From NCBI GenBank assembly GCA_947491945.1, contig CANLLN010000012.1, forward strand, positions 59,409 through 123,408: DNA of 64,000 nucleotides, written 5' to 3'. Shown in pieces: positions 46,841 to 55,193 of this stretch (position 1 is its first letter; each line of letters opens with the position of its first letter). Source of the stretch: an uncultured Carboxylicivirga sp. GTDB taxonomy: Bacteria > Bacteroidota > Bacteroidia > Bacteroidales > Marinilabiliaceae. A program made the translations under genes and the position numbers. The notes beneath the pieces were generated by a model. That model did not search any database, had not been told where the DNA came from, and worked only from the letters and a program-made list of their open reading frames with translations.

Positions 46841-48961
46841 ATGAAACAAATTGTATTGCTTTCCCTGGCTTTGGCAGTTGCGGTTACGTCCTGTCAAACG
46901 TCAAATAAGAAAGACACAGAGGGTGAGAACCCCTTTTTTAGTGAGTATAACACCCCGTATAATGTACCTCCTTTCGAGCAGATAAAGGCGGAGCATTATA
47001 TGCCGGCTATCGACAAAGCTATGGCTGCCCATAAGCAGGAGGTAGATGCCATTATTAATAATGCTGATGCTCCTAGCTTTGAGAATACCATTGTGGCTTT
47101 AGATGATGCCGGTAAGATGCTGTCAGAAGTGATGTCGGTGTATTACTCTTTAAAGTCAGCCGATGGTACTGAGGGGATAATGGCTATCGCTTCCGAAGTG
47201 GGTAAGAAAATGAGTGCTCACAGCGATGATATCAATCTTAATCCTGCTCTATTTGCCCGTGTGAAGGCTGTTTATGAGCAGAAGGATGCTTTGCAGCTGA
47301 ACGGTGAGCAAGCTATGCTGCTGGATGATACCTACAAAGGTTTTGTGCGCAGTGGTGTGAGTTTGGCTGAGGATAAGAAAACAACACTGCGTCAGATCAA
47401 TTCTCGTTTATCAGAGCTATTCAATCAGTTTTCGACCAATGTATTGAAGGAGACCAACGCCTTTAAATTGGTAATTGAGGACGAAGCTGATTTGGCCGGA
47501 TTGCCCCAGTCAGCCATTTTAGGAGCTGCTGAAACAGCCACTGAAATGGGCATGGAGGGTAAGTGGGTGTTCACTACACAAAAGCCCAGCATGCTGCCCT
47601 TCTTATCTTATGCCGATAAGCGTGAGTTGCGAGAAAAATTGTATAAAGGCTACTACATGCGTGGTAACAACAACAATGAGTTTGATAATAAAAAGATTAT
47701 TGAAGAGATTGTAAAGCTTCGCATTGAAAAAGCCAATTTACTGGGTTATGACTGTTATGCCGACTATGTGCTGGAGGAGCGCATGGCGAAGACTTCAGAT
47801 AAGGTATACGAGTTGCTGGAGCAACTGTGGGATCGTGCCCTGCCGGTGGCCAAGAAAGAACGTGCAGCTATGCAAGCCATTATCGATCGCGAAAAAGGAG
47901 GCTTTCAGCTGGCATCGTGGGACTGGTGGTATTATGCCGAGAAAGTGCGTAAGGAGAAATATAACCTGGATGAAAATGAAGTACGTCCTTATTTTGAGCT
48001 GAACAATGTGCGCGATGGTGCTTTTGCTGTGGCTACAAAGTTATACGGCTTGCAGTTTGAAGAAATTACCGGTGATTTTCCAAAGCCGCATGCCGATGCG
48101 CAAGTATTTAAGGTGACTGAAGCCGATGGATCACACAAGGGTATTTTGTACATGGACTGGCATCCGCGTGCCACTAAGAAGCAAGGTGCCTGGTGTGGCG
48201 CTTTCCGTAAGCAGAGCCGTCGTGGCGGTAAAGATATTCCACCGGTGGTAACAATTGTGTGTAACTTCTCCAAGCCAGTGGGCGATCAGCCTGCCTTACT
48301 TAGCTATGATGAAACCATGACCCTTTTCCACGAGTTTGGCCATGGACTGCACCAGCTGCTGAGTGATTGTACCTATAACAGCCTGTCTGGCACATCTGTA
48401 CCCCGCGACTTTGTGGAATTGCCCTCGCAGGTAATGGAAAACTGGGCCGGCGATCCTGCTGTGATGAAGGAGTATGCCCGCCATTATAAAACGGGTGAGG
48501 TAATTCCCGATGCGTTGGTTGAAAAGCTTCAAAATAGTGGTCATTTTAATCAGGGATTTGCCACTACCGAGTATCTGGCAGCTGCTCTTCTGGACATGAA
48601 TTACCACACACAAAAGGAAGTGAAGAGCATTGATGTGAATCAGTTTGAAGATGATTACCTGAAGAGTATTGGCCTTATCCCCGAGATTATCTCGCGCTAT
48701 AAGTCTACTTATTTCATGCACATTTTCGCCAGTAGTGGATACACCGCCGGTTACTACAGCTACATCTGGTCAGGCGTGCTCGATGCCGATGCCTTTGAAG
48801 CCTTCAAAGAGACTAGTCTGTATGATCAGGCCACCGCACAGTCGTTCCGCAGCAATATACTGGAGCGTGGTGGTACTGTTGATGCCATGGAGATGTATAA
48901 GAATTTCCGAGGTCGCGAGCCAAAGATTGAAGCCTTGCTGCGTCAGCGCGGTCTGCAATAA
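46841..48961 (+). CDS. M3 family metallopeptidase (Dcp-like), lipoprotein
   Basis: A 706-residue zinc peptidase. Its N-terminus has a lipoprotein signal (VAVTSC, Cys19). The zinc motif HEFGHGLH starts at His497 (HExxH with the downstream glutamate region ELPSQVMENW), and the long helical bowl typical of the M3 family surrounds it. The pattern matches dipeptidyl carboxypeptidase Dcp, which takes dipeptides from peptide C-termini. As a lipoprotein it would act in the periplasm or at the surface on short peptides. It is a single-gene unit with a terminator downstream. Confidence 0.94.
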   Translation: MKQIVLLSLALAVAVTSCQTSNKKDTEGENPFFSEYNTPYNVPPFEQIKAEHYMPAIDKAMAAHKQEVDAIINNADAPSFENTIVALDDAGKMLSEVMSVYYSLKSADGTEGIMAIASEVGKKMSAHSDDINLNPALFARVKAVYEQKDALQLNGEQAMLLDDTYKGFVRSGVSLAEDKKTTLRQINSRLSELFNQFSTNVLKETNAFKLVIEDEADLAGLPQSAILGAAETATEMGMEGKWVFTTQKPSMLPFLSYADKRELREKLYKGYYMRGNNNNEFDNKKIIEEIVKLRIEKANLLGYDCYADYVLEERMAKTSDKVYELLEQLWDRALPVAKKERAAMQAIIDREKGGFQLASWDWWYYAEKVRKEKYNLDENEVRPYFELNNVRDGAFAVATKLYGLQFEEITGDFPKPHADAQVFKVTEADGSHKGILYMDWHPRATKKQGAWCGAFRKQSRRGGKDIPPVVTIVCNFSKPVGDQPALLSYDETMTLFHEFGHGLHQLLSDCTYNSLSGTSVPRDFVELPSQVMENWAGDPAVMKEYARHYKTGEVIPDALVEKLQNSGHFNQGFATTEYLAAALLDMNYHTQKEVKSIDVNQFEDDYLKSIGLIPEIISRYKSTYFMHIFASSGYTAGYYSYIWSGVLDADAFEAFKETSLYDQATAQSFRSNILERGGTVDAMEMYKNFRGREPKIEALLRQRGLQ

Positions 48962-48993
48962 AATCTCTCATACCCAATCAATATTTCTATTTA

Positions 48994-49028
48994 AAGCGGT
49001 TGCTTCCTTTGGGGGCAGCCGTTTTTTG
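48994..49028 (+). terminator. Terminator after the M3 peptidase gene
   Basis: AGCGGTTGC and GCAGCCG pair (one G-T) across an 11-base loop, followed by TTTTTTG. It lies about 35 bases past the stop codon. Confidence 0.7.
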
Positions 49029-49073
49029 TTCCGTGGATTTTATCAGCCTAGCCTTTCATCCGTTTTAATCGCT

Positions 49074-49081
49074 TATCTTTG
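49074..49081 (+). promoter_or_regulatory. -7 promoter box TATCTTTG for the AI-2E transporter gene
   Basis: TATCTTTG matches TAnnTTTG exactly, 43 bases before the ATG. The -33 side shows only a CTTTC-type element. Confidence 0.45.
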
Positions 49082-49124
49082 CCAACTCAGATAAAGAATA
49101 TACAACAAGCTTATACGCGCCCCG

Positions 49125-50162
49125 ATGAACGACTTAAAGACAACAAATAGACTCTTAATGATGCTGGTGATTCCTTTTATCTTCTATTTGTTAAAAGTGC
49201 TGGCTTTTATTTTTGTGCCCTTGGTGCTAGCCATGTTTATCGCTCTTTTATTCCTGCCCGTGATGCGCTGGTTTGCGCGCAAGAAATTGCCCAAAGTATT
49301 AAGTATTGCCTTTGTGGTGCTAATCATCACAGCTGTATTTAAGATCGGGGGTGAGCTCATCAAAGTATCCAGTCAGGAAATTTTATCGGCCGATAACCAT
49401 TTTTTTCAGCAGGCTGAAACCAAGATTGTAGATCTGGTGGTGGCCGTAGAAGATTTTTTTGGAGTAACACGCATGCAGGATGAGTCGGTCTTTAGTCATT
49501 ACTTTAAGAGCGATAATATGCTGGGCAACATTGGTATTACCATCGATTTTATTGGCAATGCGCTGTCGCTAACCCTCACCACCGCTTTTTTTGTTGTATT
49601 GCTGCTTTCCGGAGCCATGAATTTCGAGCAGTTGCTCAACTCCACACTCTTTAGGATCAAATACTCTTCGGTAAAGGCTTTCCGGCGAGTGGAGAAAGAT
49701 ATTATTAAGTTCGTTCAGGTGAAGTTTATTATCAGCCTGCTTACGGGTCTTGGCTTCAGTTTGGCTTGTTTATTTTTCGATGTAAGCTTTCCTGTTTTTT
49801 GGGGCTTGTTTGCCTTTGCCATCAATTTTGTTCAAATGATTGGCTCCATCATTTCGGTGGTTCTCCTCACTATTTTTGCTCTTGTGGAGTTGGATCCCAG
49901 TGGCACTCTTCTTTTATTTATCTTAACCATTACCGGCGTGCAAGCTTTAATGGGCGGTGTTTTGGAGCCTGTTTTTATGGGTAAAACCTTCTCGGTGAAT
50001 ATTATTGTTATCCTTGTAATGCTTATGTTCTGGGGTTATTTGTGGGGTATTCCCGGCCTTATCTTATCCATTCCCATCACGGTGTTTATCAAGATAGTCC
50101 TTGATCAGTTTCCGCGCTACAAATTAATCAGTAGCATCATCAGTGGTAAAAACACTGTTTAA
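49125..50162 (+). CDS. AI-2E family transporter (UPF0118/PerM)
   Basis: A 345-residue membrane protein with about eight spans and a central soluble loop (about 75-125). The family's C-terminal segment, with GVLEPVFMGKTFSVN and WGYLWGIPGLILSIPI, is clear. Members are called AI-2 exporters or permeases (TqsA, YdiK, PerM); transport of autoinducer-2 is shown for only a few, and others act as sodium/proton exchangers, so the substrate here is not established. The gene stands alone and converges on ribF. Confidence 0.9.
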   Translation: MNDLKTTNRLLMMLVIPFIFYLLKVLAFIFVPLVLAMFIALLFLPVMRWFARKKLPKVLSIAFVVLIITAVFKIGGELIKVSSQEILSADNHFFQQAETKIVDLVVAVEDFFGVTRMQDESVFSHYFKSDNMLGNIGITIDFIGNALSLTLTTAFFVVLLLSGAMNFEQLLNSTLFRIKYSSVKAFRRVEKDIIKFVQVKFIISLLTGLGFSLACLFFDVSFPVFWGLFAFAINFVQMIGSIISVVLLTIFALVELDPSGTLLLFILTITGVQALMGGVLEPVFMGKTFSVNIIVILVMLMFWGYLWGIPGLILSIPITVFIKIVLDQFPRYKLISSIISGKNTV

Positions 50163-50195
50163 TGATTCTGAATTTTACAATTAAAGTTCACCCTG

Positions 50196-51131
50196 TTAGA
50201 ATTGTTCTACGATGGCGCGTATGATCGCCTCATCCTGCATCAGCTGTTCCTTCAGGGCTTCCACATTCTTAAATTTCTGTTCGGCACGTACCCGCTGTAC
50301 AAACTGTAGCTCCACCTCTTCGGAATAGATATCGTGGTTAAAGTCAAAGATATGTACTTCCAGCGAGCGCTGATCCACATTATGGCTTACCGTTGGGCGG
50401 TAGCCGATATTCAGCATGCCACCGTAATGCTTTCCTTCAACACGCACCTTTACGGCATACACGCCATCAGGTGGAATTAGCTTGTGGGGTTCCTCCACCT
50501 CGATATTGGCGGTGGGATAGCCCAGGCGACGACCCAATCGCTGCCCTCCAACCACGCGACCCGATACGGTATACTCATAGCCCAGAATTCTGTTGGCCGC
50601 CTTCATGTTGCCTTCCAGCAGGTGATTACGAATATCTGTTGAACTGGTTTGCATACCGTCGGTTAATACAGCCTCTACCATGGAGATGGAAAAGTTATAC
50701 TTTTTAGCGAAAGCCTGATATTCTTCGTAGCTGTGTTGACGACCCTTGCCAAAGCGGTGGTTATAGCCCACCATTAAATGATGGATGTTTAGTTTGTCAA
50801 TCAGCACCTCCTGGATGAAATCTTCAGCAGTCAGGCCTGCCAGTTCCAGTGAAAAAGGGATGAGTACCAGGTGATCGATGCCCAGCTCGCTAAATAGTTT
50901 GGTGCGTTCTTCGGGTGAAGTGAGAAAACGGAGTTTGTCGGCATCTTGCTTGAGTACCATCCGGGGATGGGGCCAGAAAGTAATCACCACTGATTCTCCG
51001 CCCAGCGCTTTAGCTTTATCAACCAATTGCCCCAGCAACACGCGATGCCCGGTGTGAACACCATCAAACATGCCAATGGTTATAACCGGCTTATGGGCTT
51101 TAAACGAAGAGAAATCGGAATGTACTTTCAC
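50196..51131 (-). CDS. ribF: Bifunctional riboflavin kinase / FAD synthetase
   Basis: A 311-residue protein converting riboflavin to FMN and then FAD. The N-terminal adenylyltransferase domain has TIGMFDGVHTGHRVLL (phosphate-binding GxFDGxHxGH motif) and STDIRNHL; the C-terminal riboflavin kinase domain has GRRLGYPTANI and the DGVYAVKV segment. I use the GTG at 51131 (MKVHSDFSSFK when read as Met), which matches the usual family N-terminus. The upstream in-frame ATG at 51227 adds 32 residues with no family match. The length is typical. Confidence 0.94.
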   Translation of the reverse strand: MKVHSDFSSFKAHKPVITIGMFDGVHTGHRVLLGQLVDKAKALGGESVVITFWPHPRMVLKQDADKLRFLTSPEERTKLFSELGIDHLVLIPFSLELAGLTAEDFIQEVLIDKLNIHHLMVGYNHRFGKGRQHSYEEYQAFAKKYNFSISMVEAVLTDGMQTSSTDIRNHLLEGNMKAANRILGYEYTVSGRVVGGQRLGRRLGYPTANIEVEEPHKLIPPDGVYAVKVRVEGKHYGGMLNIGYRPTVSHNVDQRSLEVHIFDFNHDIYSEEVELQFVQRVRAEQKFKNVEALKEQLMQDEAIIRAIVEQF

Positions 51132-51377
51132 AATAAATTTTTGAGCAAAAATACCATTTAAGATGCAAGAGTCAAGATAAAACCCGGAAGTTTTGATGCC
51201 AAAGGCAGTATCGGGTAGAGCCGCCAATACGTTTTAGGGAACAGTTCTCTTTTGTAAGATGCTTATAAAGAACCGTACAAAATTAGTCCGTTTATGATGC
51301 TTAATTTGCAATTGTTGTGCTGTTTTTATTCTAACTTTTTTTCTATAGTATTCTATATTCATCTGTTTTGAAATCTA

Positions 51378-51797
51378 TTACACTTTTTCAGCAAAGCCAA
51401 GTATATATCCATTAATATCTTTGACATAAAACTCTCTCATACCGTGCCATGCAGTTTTAAGTTCAGATATCTCCGAAATCTTGTTTTTTAAATCATTGTA
51501 CAATTTGTCAACTTCGTTAACCTCCATATAGAACGAAATTGAAGCAGCAATAGAAAGTCCTTTTGCAAATTTTAAATCATTTTTAAAACTTTCTGTTTCC
51601 TGAAACATTAATTCTACTTTGTCTTTCAAAACCATTGCAAAAACGTATTTTTTGTCATCTGCAATTGATTGTTCAATTCCATCTTGAGTTTCGGGAACTG
51701 CCATAACAAGTGAAAACCCTAATACATTCACATAAAAATCAACTGTTTTCTTGATATTTTGCACTTCAAGATTCGGTGTAAGTTTGTTGAAAGTCAT
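51378..51797 (-). CDS. VOC (glyoxalase/bleomycin-resistance) family protein
   Basis: A 139-residue vicinal-oxygen-chelate fold: two beta-alpha-beta-beta-beta modules, the first starting with TPNLEVQNIKKTVDFYVNVLG and the second ending REFYVKDINGYILGFAE. Metal ligands would be in the region of the Glu near VELMFQE and the last Glu. Such proteins include glyoxalases, dioxygenases and drug-binding proteins, so the activity is not predictable. Codon use is more AT-rich than in the surrounding core genes. It follows the AraC regulator gene by 33 bases and may be its target. Confidence 0.85.
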   Translation of the reverse strand: MTFNKLTPNLEVQNIKKTVDFYVNVLGFSLVMAVPETQDGIEQSIADDKKYVFAMVLKDKVELMFQETESFKNDLKFAKGLSIAASISFYMEVNEVDKLYNDLKNKISEISELKTAWHGMREFYVKDINGYILGFAEKV

Positions 51798-51830
51798 AAT
51801 GCTAACTTTTTAAGTTAATAATAAGCAAAA

Positions 51831-52577
51831 TTACTTTTCACCGAGGGTTAATAATTGTAAGAATCGGTCGTTTTCGTTTTTATATAGTTCTTTTGGTGTA
51901 TTTCCGGTATATCTTTTGATTTCTTTTATGTAATGTGCTTGGTCGTAATAATCTTGTGTTGGTGATAATTTTCCCTTTGCTATGTCGCCGTAGGATGATT
52001 TACATTTTAGAATATTTAAAAATGTTTTTAACGAAAATCCAAATTGTTGGTTGAAGTATCTGTTTATTTGCCTGCTGCTCCAAGAAACGGTTTCAGATAA
52101 TTCTTTTACGCTAATATTGCCTTTCTGTCCGTAAAGCGAATTGAATAATTTGAATTTTCTGTTATCGATTTCTTTTAGGTTTTTCAGTCCGTAATGTATT
52201 GTTTTAGTTAATGTATCAGTAAATTTTTCAAGATTATCAAAAGGAAGTTTTTTCGCTCCCCAAAAGTCAGTAGGCAAAATTGTTTCTGAATTTAAAATAT
52301 TCTTTATTGATTCCTTAAAAATGTATTCTGAAGCGATTAGTTTGAACTGAATTCCAATCAGTTTAGTATTTTCTTTAATCCTAACATTGATTTGATTAGT
52401 CCATATGCCTGTCAATGAAATGTTTAAAATCTCGTTATTCCTTATTTCGAAAATTAAGTCAAAATAACCATCTGGTAATATGGTAAATTCAACTTCCTTC
52501 TGAATGTTGTCATGTTCCCAAAAGCAATTTATGAAATTGGATAAAAATCCGTCTATTTTAATGTTTCTATGTTTCAT
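51831..52577 (-). CDS. AraC-family transcriptional regulator
   Basis: A 248-residue regulator. The N-terminal part (about 1-130) resembles the DUF6597-type ligand-binding domain (CFWEHDN, TILPDGYFDLIFEI). The C-terminal AraC DNA-binding domain has two helix-turn-helix units, the first around ISVKELSETVSWSSRQINRYF and the second around DQAHYIKEIKRYTGNTPKELYK. Its AT-rich sequence and the paired VOC gene suggest recent acquisition as a small unit. The inducer is unknown. Confidence 0.88.
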   Translation of the reverse strand: MKHRNIKIDGFLSNFINCFWEHDNIQKEVEFTILPDGYFDLIFEIRNNEILNISLTGIWTNQINVRIKENTKLIGIQFKLIASEYIFKESIKNILNSETILPTDFWGAKKLPFDNLEKFTDTLTKTIHYGLKNLKEIDNRKFKLFNSLYGQKGNISVKELSETVSWSSRQINRYFNQQFGFSLKTFLNILKCKSSYGDIAKGKLSPTQDYYDQAHYIKEIKRYTGNTPKELYKNENDRFLQLLTLGEK

Positions 52578-52598
52578 TGTAGCTTTTAGTCAAAAGGC

Positions 52599-52786
52599 AC
52601 CATAACGTTGGCTAGATGAAGCGAGTGGCATTTTAACGAACCAAAGCTATCAAAACTGCTCTGAGCCAATTATTTTATCTTTTCATTTCTAAAGCCAAAT
52701 CAATGATTTGGCGCTGATTGCCGAAGCAGCGGACTTTGCAAAACGCATCGAATGCCTTATGCGCTAGGCTATTGCGGTTTGTTGGG
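52599..52786. repeat. Structured intergenic element 1 of the accessory island
   Basis: A 190-base gene-free region between the AraC gene and the toxin gene. It holds a perfect palindrome, GCCAAATCAATGATTTGGC (52694-52712), and imperfect outer arms (GGCTAG...GGCATT near 52609-52632 opposite GAATGCC...GCGCTAGG near 52750-52768). It shares TTTAACGAACC with element 2. It looks like a foldable spacer between gene units. Confidence 0.5.
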
Positions 52787-52792
52787 TGTAGT

Positions 52793-53092
52793 TTATTCTT
52801 TCAATCTACTCTTCAAGTCCATTTGTTCATGTAGAATTCTGATAACCTCAATTCTGCTTTCAGAAACAACTTGATAAAAGAGAATGTGCCTTCCTTTTTT
52901 AAAACCTAATAATTGGCCACTTATTTCATAATATCTTTTCCCAATATTAGGGTTGGTGCCAATCTCTTTACAAGCTAACTTTAATGATTGATAATATTTG
53001 TCAGCTTGATTTTCAGACCATTTAAATGATGTGTAACTCCAGATATCTGATAAGTCATTAATGGCTTTTTGTCTTAAAATTACTTTAGCCAT
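52793..53092 (-). CDS. RelE/ParE family toxin
   Basis: A 99-residue toxin of the RelE/ParE superfamily. AINDLSDIWSYTSFKWSENQADKYYQSL is the N-terminal helical hairpin, and GRHILFYQVVSESRIEVIRILHEQMDL is the typical beta-sheet and C-terminal motif. It follows the ParD-like antitoxin gene with an eight-base overlap, the usual antitoxin-first order. ParE toxins poison gyrase, RelE toxins cleave mRNA on ribosomes; the partner type and sequence favour ParE. Structured repeats flank the pair on both sides. Confidence 0.9.
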   Translation of the reverse strand: MAKVILRQKAINDLSDIWSYTSFKWSENQADKYYQSLKLACKEIGTNPNIGKRYYEISGQLLGFKKGRHILFYQVVSESRIEVIRILHEQMDLKSRLKE

Positions 53093-53336
53093 TTTTCTTT
53101 CTTTGTTCTTTTAATTTTTTGAGATGGTTATCAAAGTCAAAGTCCTCAACAAGTGGACTATTTAGTCCTTCTTGGATTGCATTTTTTAGTGCAATAACTT
53201 TGCTCTCTTCTTCCTCAAGCAATCTTAAACCAGCTCGAACTACTTCACTTACATTTTTATAGCGTCCAGCCGAAATACTGCTTTTTACAAAATCGTCAAA
53301 ATGGTTTCCTAACGTTATTGATGTATTCTTATTCAT
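53085..53336 (-). CDS. ParD-like antitoxin (ribbon-helix-helix)
   Basis: An 83-residue antitoxin. The N-terminal ribbon-helix-helix is in SITLGNHFDDFVKSSISAGRYKNVSEVVRAGLRLLEEEE, the standard ParD/CopG signature, and the C-terminal charged tail wraps the toxin. The ATG at 53336 (MNKNTSITLG) is preferred; the frame extends 28 codons further, but that part crosses the promoter and lacks similarity. The protein should bind the palindrome at 53356-53372 and repress its own operon. Confidence 0.9.
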   Translation of the reverse strand: MNKNTSITLGNHFDDFVKSSISAGRYKNVSEVVRAGLRLLEEEESKVIALKNAIQEGLNSPLVEDFDFDNHLKKLKEQRKKNG

Positions 53337-53350
53337 AGCTTGTTTTTTTA

Positions 53351-53381
53351 CAAATATACCAAATATTGGTATTTGTGACAA
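53351..53381 (-). promoter_or_regulatory. Toxin-antitoxin promoter with embedded operator palindrome
   Basis: Reading leftward, TTG at 53381-53379 and TATATTTG at 53358-53351 are 20 bases apart. The 17-base palindrome ATACCAA-ATA-TTGGTAT (53356-53372) lies between and overlaps the -7 box, so an antitoxin dimer there would block the promoter. Confidence 0.6.
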
Positions 53382-53417
53382 GTGTTTAATTTCAGTAAGT
53401 AATGGGCAAATGAATGC

Positions 53418-53605
53418 CAACGGTTAATTGTATATTGCGTAAGGCATTAGATTGCACCTGCCCGTCTAACCTTTAAGTAGCCGAAGCGCAGGTTAGACAC
53501 TCGCAATTTAACGAACCGTCGAAGCTGCGCTTCGGCGGGGTTGAAGAAATCGCAAATGTTTAAAATACGGCATAGCGCCCAATGTACTATACAAAATGTT
53601 GTGGT
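53418..53605. repeat. Structured intergenic element 2 of the accessory island
   Basis: It has nested and competing inverted repeats: GTCTAACCT/AGGTTAGAC (53464-53472 with 53490-53498), GCCGAAGCGCAG/CTGCGCTTCGGC (53480-53491 with 53525-53536), and outer arms ACGGTT..ATTGCG (53420-53439) with CGCAAT..AACCGT (53502-53519). The inner pair fits integron attC cores RYYYAAC/GTTRRRY in letters, but the spacing is far too short for a normal attC. No integrase is near. Confidence 0.55.
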
Positions 53606-53613
53606 TTCGTGGT

Positions 53614-53904
53614 TTATGAACCTATTTCGCCATTGTATAAATCAGAAATTGGAAAAATTAAGTCATAATCGTTCCAGTTTAAATTTCCATCAGTCAATGA
53701 AAAGTTCGAGAACATATTTTCGTCCAAATATTTTTTAATTGATGGATGAAGTGATTTTGATAAAAATGGCTTGAAATCAACAAGTTTTTCATTACCATCA
53801 TTAAACCTTATGCGTATTGCATAATCCGACAGATATTTTGCAGAATCAATTTTCAACTGGTTAAATCCAGATTCTGAATCCTTATAGTCAACAATTATTC
53901 TCAT
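53614..53904 (-). CDS. DUF2442 protein
   Basis: A 96-residue protein. The central part (YAIRIRFNDGNEKLVDFKPFL) and the end of the domain (NLNWNDYDLIFPISDLY) match the DUF2442 family, small proteins commonly paired with DUF4160 proteins as a proposed toxin-antitoxin-like module. The gene begins inside the end of the DUF4160 reading frame (ATGA overlap) and would be translated with it. Its activity is unknown. Confidence 0.85.
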   Translation of the reverse strand: MRIIVDYKDSESGFNQLKIDSAKYLSDYAIRIRFNDGNEKLVDFKPFLSKSLHPSIKKYLDENMFSNFSLTDGNLNWNDYDLIFPISDLYNGEIGS

Positions 53905-54206
53905 TTTAATCTTTTTGTAATTTTTTCAAATTCAACATCCCTATGATAAACAAAATAGTTTACCCATTTTTCAACTATTTTGTCAACATATTTCTGAAGA
54001 AAAGCCTCAAAATCTTTAAGGTCTTTTCCTTTTAGTGGTCGTGCTCCTTAAATATTTGTAATCTTTATCTCTGAAATCTCACCATTAATGATATAGAACT
54101 CTGCTTTACTTTCAAATTCTCCTTTCTTTGCATGAACATGAATTGGTTCGTGCTCATTTGAATAGAAGAAAATAAGAATCCCGAAATATTCAAATATCTT
54201 TGGCAT
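53901..54206 (-). pseudogene. DUF4160 gene with in-frame TAA at codon 53
   Basis: On the leftward strand the frame from ATG 54206 reads MPKIFEYFGILIFFYSNEHE and PIHVHAKKGEFESKAEFYII, which matches DUF4160. After NGEISEIKITNI there is a TAA (54050-54048), yet the same frame continues with GARPLKGKDLKDFEAFLQKY and ends normally with TGA overlapping the DUF2442 start. The match on both sides of the stop shows a nonsense change in an otherwise complete 101-codon gene. A sequencing error or read-through cannot be ruled out. A truncated 52-residue product may still be made. Confidence 0.75.
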
Positions 54207-54235
54207 TATCGAATTTCTTTAATTTTACACCTATA

Positions 54236-54243
54236 CAAATTTA
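54236..54243 (-). promoter_or_regulatory. -7 promoter box TAAATTTG for the DUF4160-DUF2442 unit
   Basis: TAAATTTG read leftward is an exact TAnnTTTG match, 30 bases before the DUF4160 ATG. No clear TTG is seen at the usual distance. Confidence 0.4.
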
Positions 54244-54346
54244 CAAAATCTCCGCTTGAACCTAAAGTCAATGTTCCCAGTCTATTTATTCCCATGAACC
54301 ACAGCTATCTAACATAATCCCTCATCCTTCAGTAATTATATCAATT

Positions 54347-55048
54347 CTACAGGCTTCGTATTTCGCCGCCACCGAATAGGGCAAGACCCTTAATAACTAA
54401 TGTTCTGGAGGTCTCTGGTGGTGTGTCGGCAAAGAAATTACGTTTATCGGCAAAGCCACCAAAGATAGAAACTACTTCCGTTTTAACATTCCAGTCGCGG
54501 GGCACCATTATTTTCGATCCGCCAAAAATCATGGCTACATCCAGTACCGCACCATCGGGCGATAGCTGACAACGATCGAGATACACCTCTCCTCCCCCGA
54601 AGATGGCCGTTACGCGTCCTCCTTTGAAGTTATGGGACTCCACCTGGGTAACGCCGCCACCAAAGATGTCCATCTCATCGATGTACTCATCCACCCTGGC
54701 CCCCCGCTGATTAGCAGGCATCAGCTCACGACGCTTGAAGTAAAAGGTAACTCCGATAAGTATTAAGAAGACCGGCCAGAACTTGAAAATATCGCGGTAG
54801 CTCAGGTCGTCAATAAAGTGGGGTAATAGGTATAAGCCCCCAATGGCAAGGGTGATAATTGCGCCTGTATATTGCTTCTTTAGTAGGTTGTAAATACCAA
54901 TCGCCACGAAAATCATGGGCCAGCGAAATAATATATCAGTCAGCTGATAGGGCAGGTAGCCCAGATTACCCAATAAGAGAATGACACCAATAATGATTAA
55001 AAAGGTGCCTAACAGGCCGCGTTTGTTATGATTTCTTTCCGGGTTCAT
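54347..55048 (-). CDS. LiaF-like membrane protein (DUF5668 with LiaF C-terminal domain)
   Basis: A 233-residue protein. An N-terminal domain of about four membrane spans starts at GLLGTFLIIIGVILLLGNLGYLP, as in DUF5668/LiaF transmembrane domains. The C-terminal part (about 120-233) is a beta-helix-like region with repeated IFGGGEVYLD, MIFGGSKIMVP, SIFGGFADKR and ALFGGGEIRS, typical of LiaF/DUF2154 domains that sense or respond to envelope stress. No LiaRS two-component genes are present. The gene stands alone between the accessory island and the GH20-like gene. Confidence 0.88.
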   Translation of the reverse strand: MNPERNHNKRGLLGTFLIIIGVILLLGNLGYLPYQLTDILFRWPMIFVAIGIYNLLKKQYTGAIITLAIGGLYLLPHFIDDLSYRDIFKFWPVFLILIGVTFYFKRRELMPANQRGARVDEYIDEMDIFGGGVTQVESHNFKGGRVTAIFGGGEVYLDRCQLSPDGAVLDVAMIFGGSKIMVPRDWNVKTEVVSIFGGFADKRNFFADTPPETSRTLVIKGLALFGGGEIRSL

Positions 55049-55193
55049 GATAATTTGATTTTAAATGGTAATAAAAATGTGAAACTAAGGTATGTAGAAT
55101 TGCATCGTGATAAAAGCACGAATTGGCAAAATGACTGAATGGTAGGGTGAGCTGCGTAATATCAAACTCCCTGAAGACCGCTTTATGGAATTT

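Noticed and set aside
49125..50162. Autoinducer-2 signalling system
   Set aside because: The family name comes from a few members; no luxS or lsr genes are present, so quorum sensing is not supported.
53464..53498. Classical integron attC site
   Set aside because: The core letters fit RYYYAAC/GTTRRRY, but the two boxes are only about 20 bases apart and no integrase gene is in the window.
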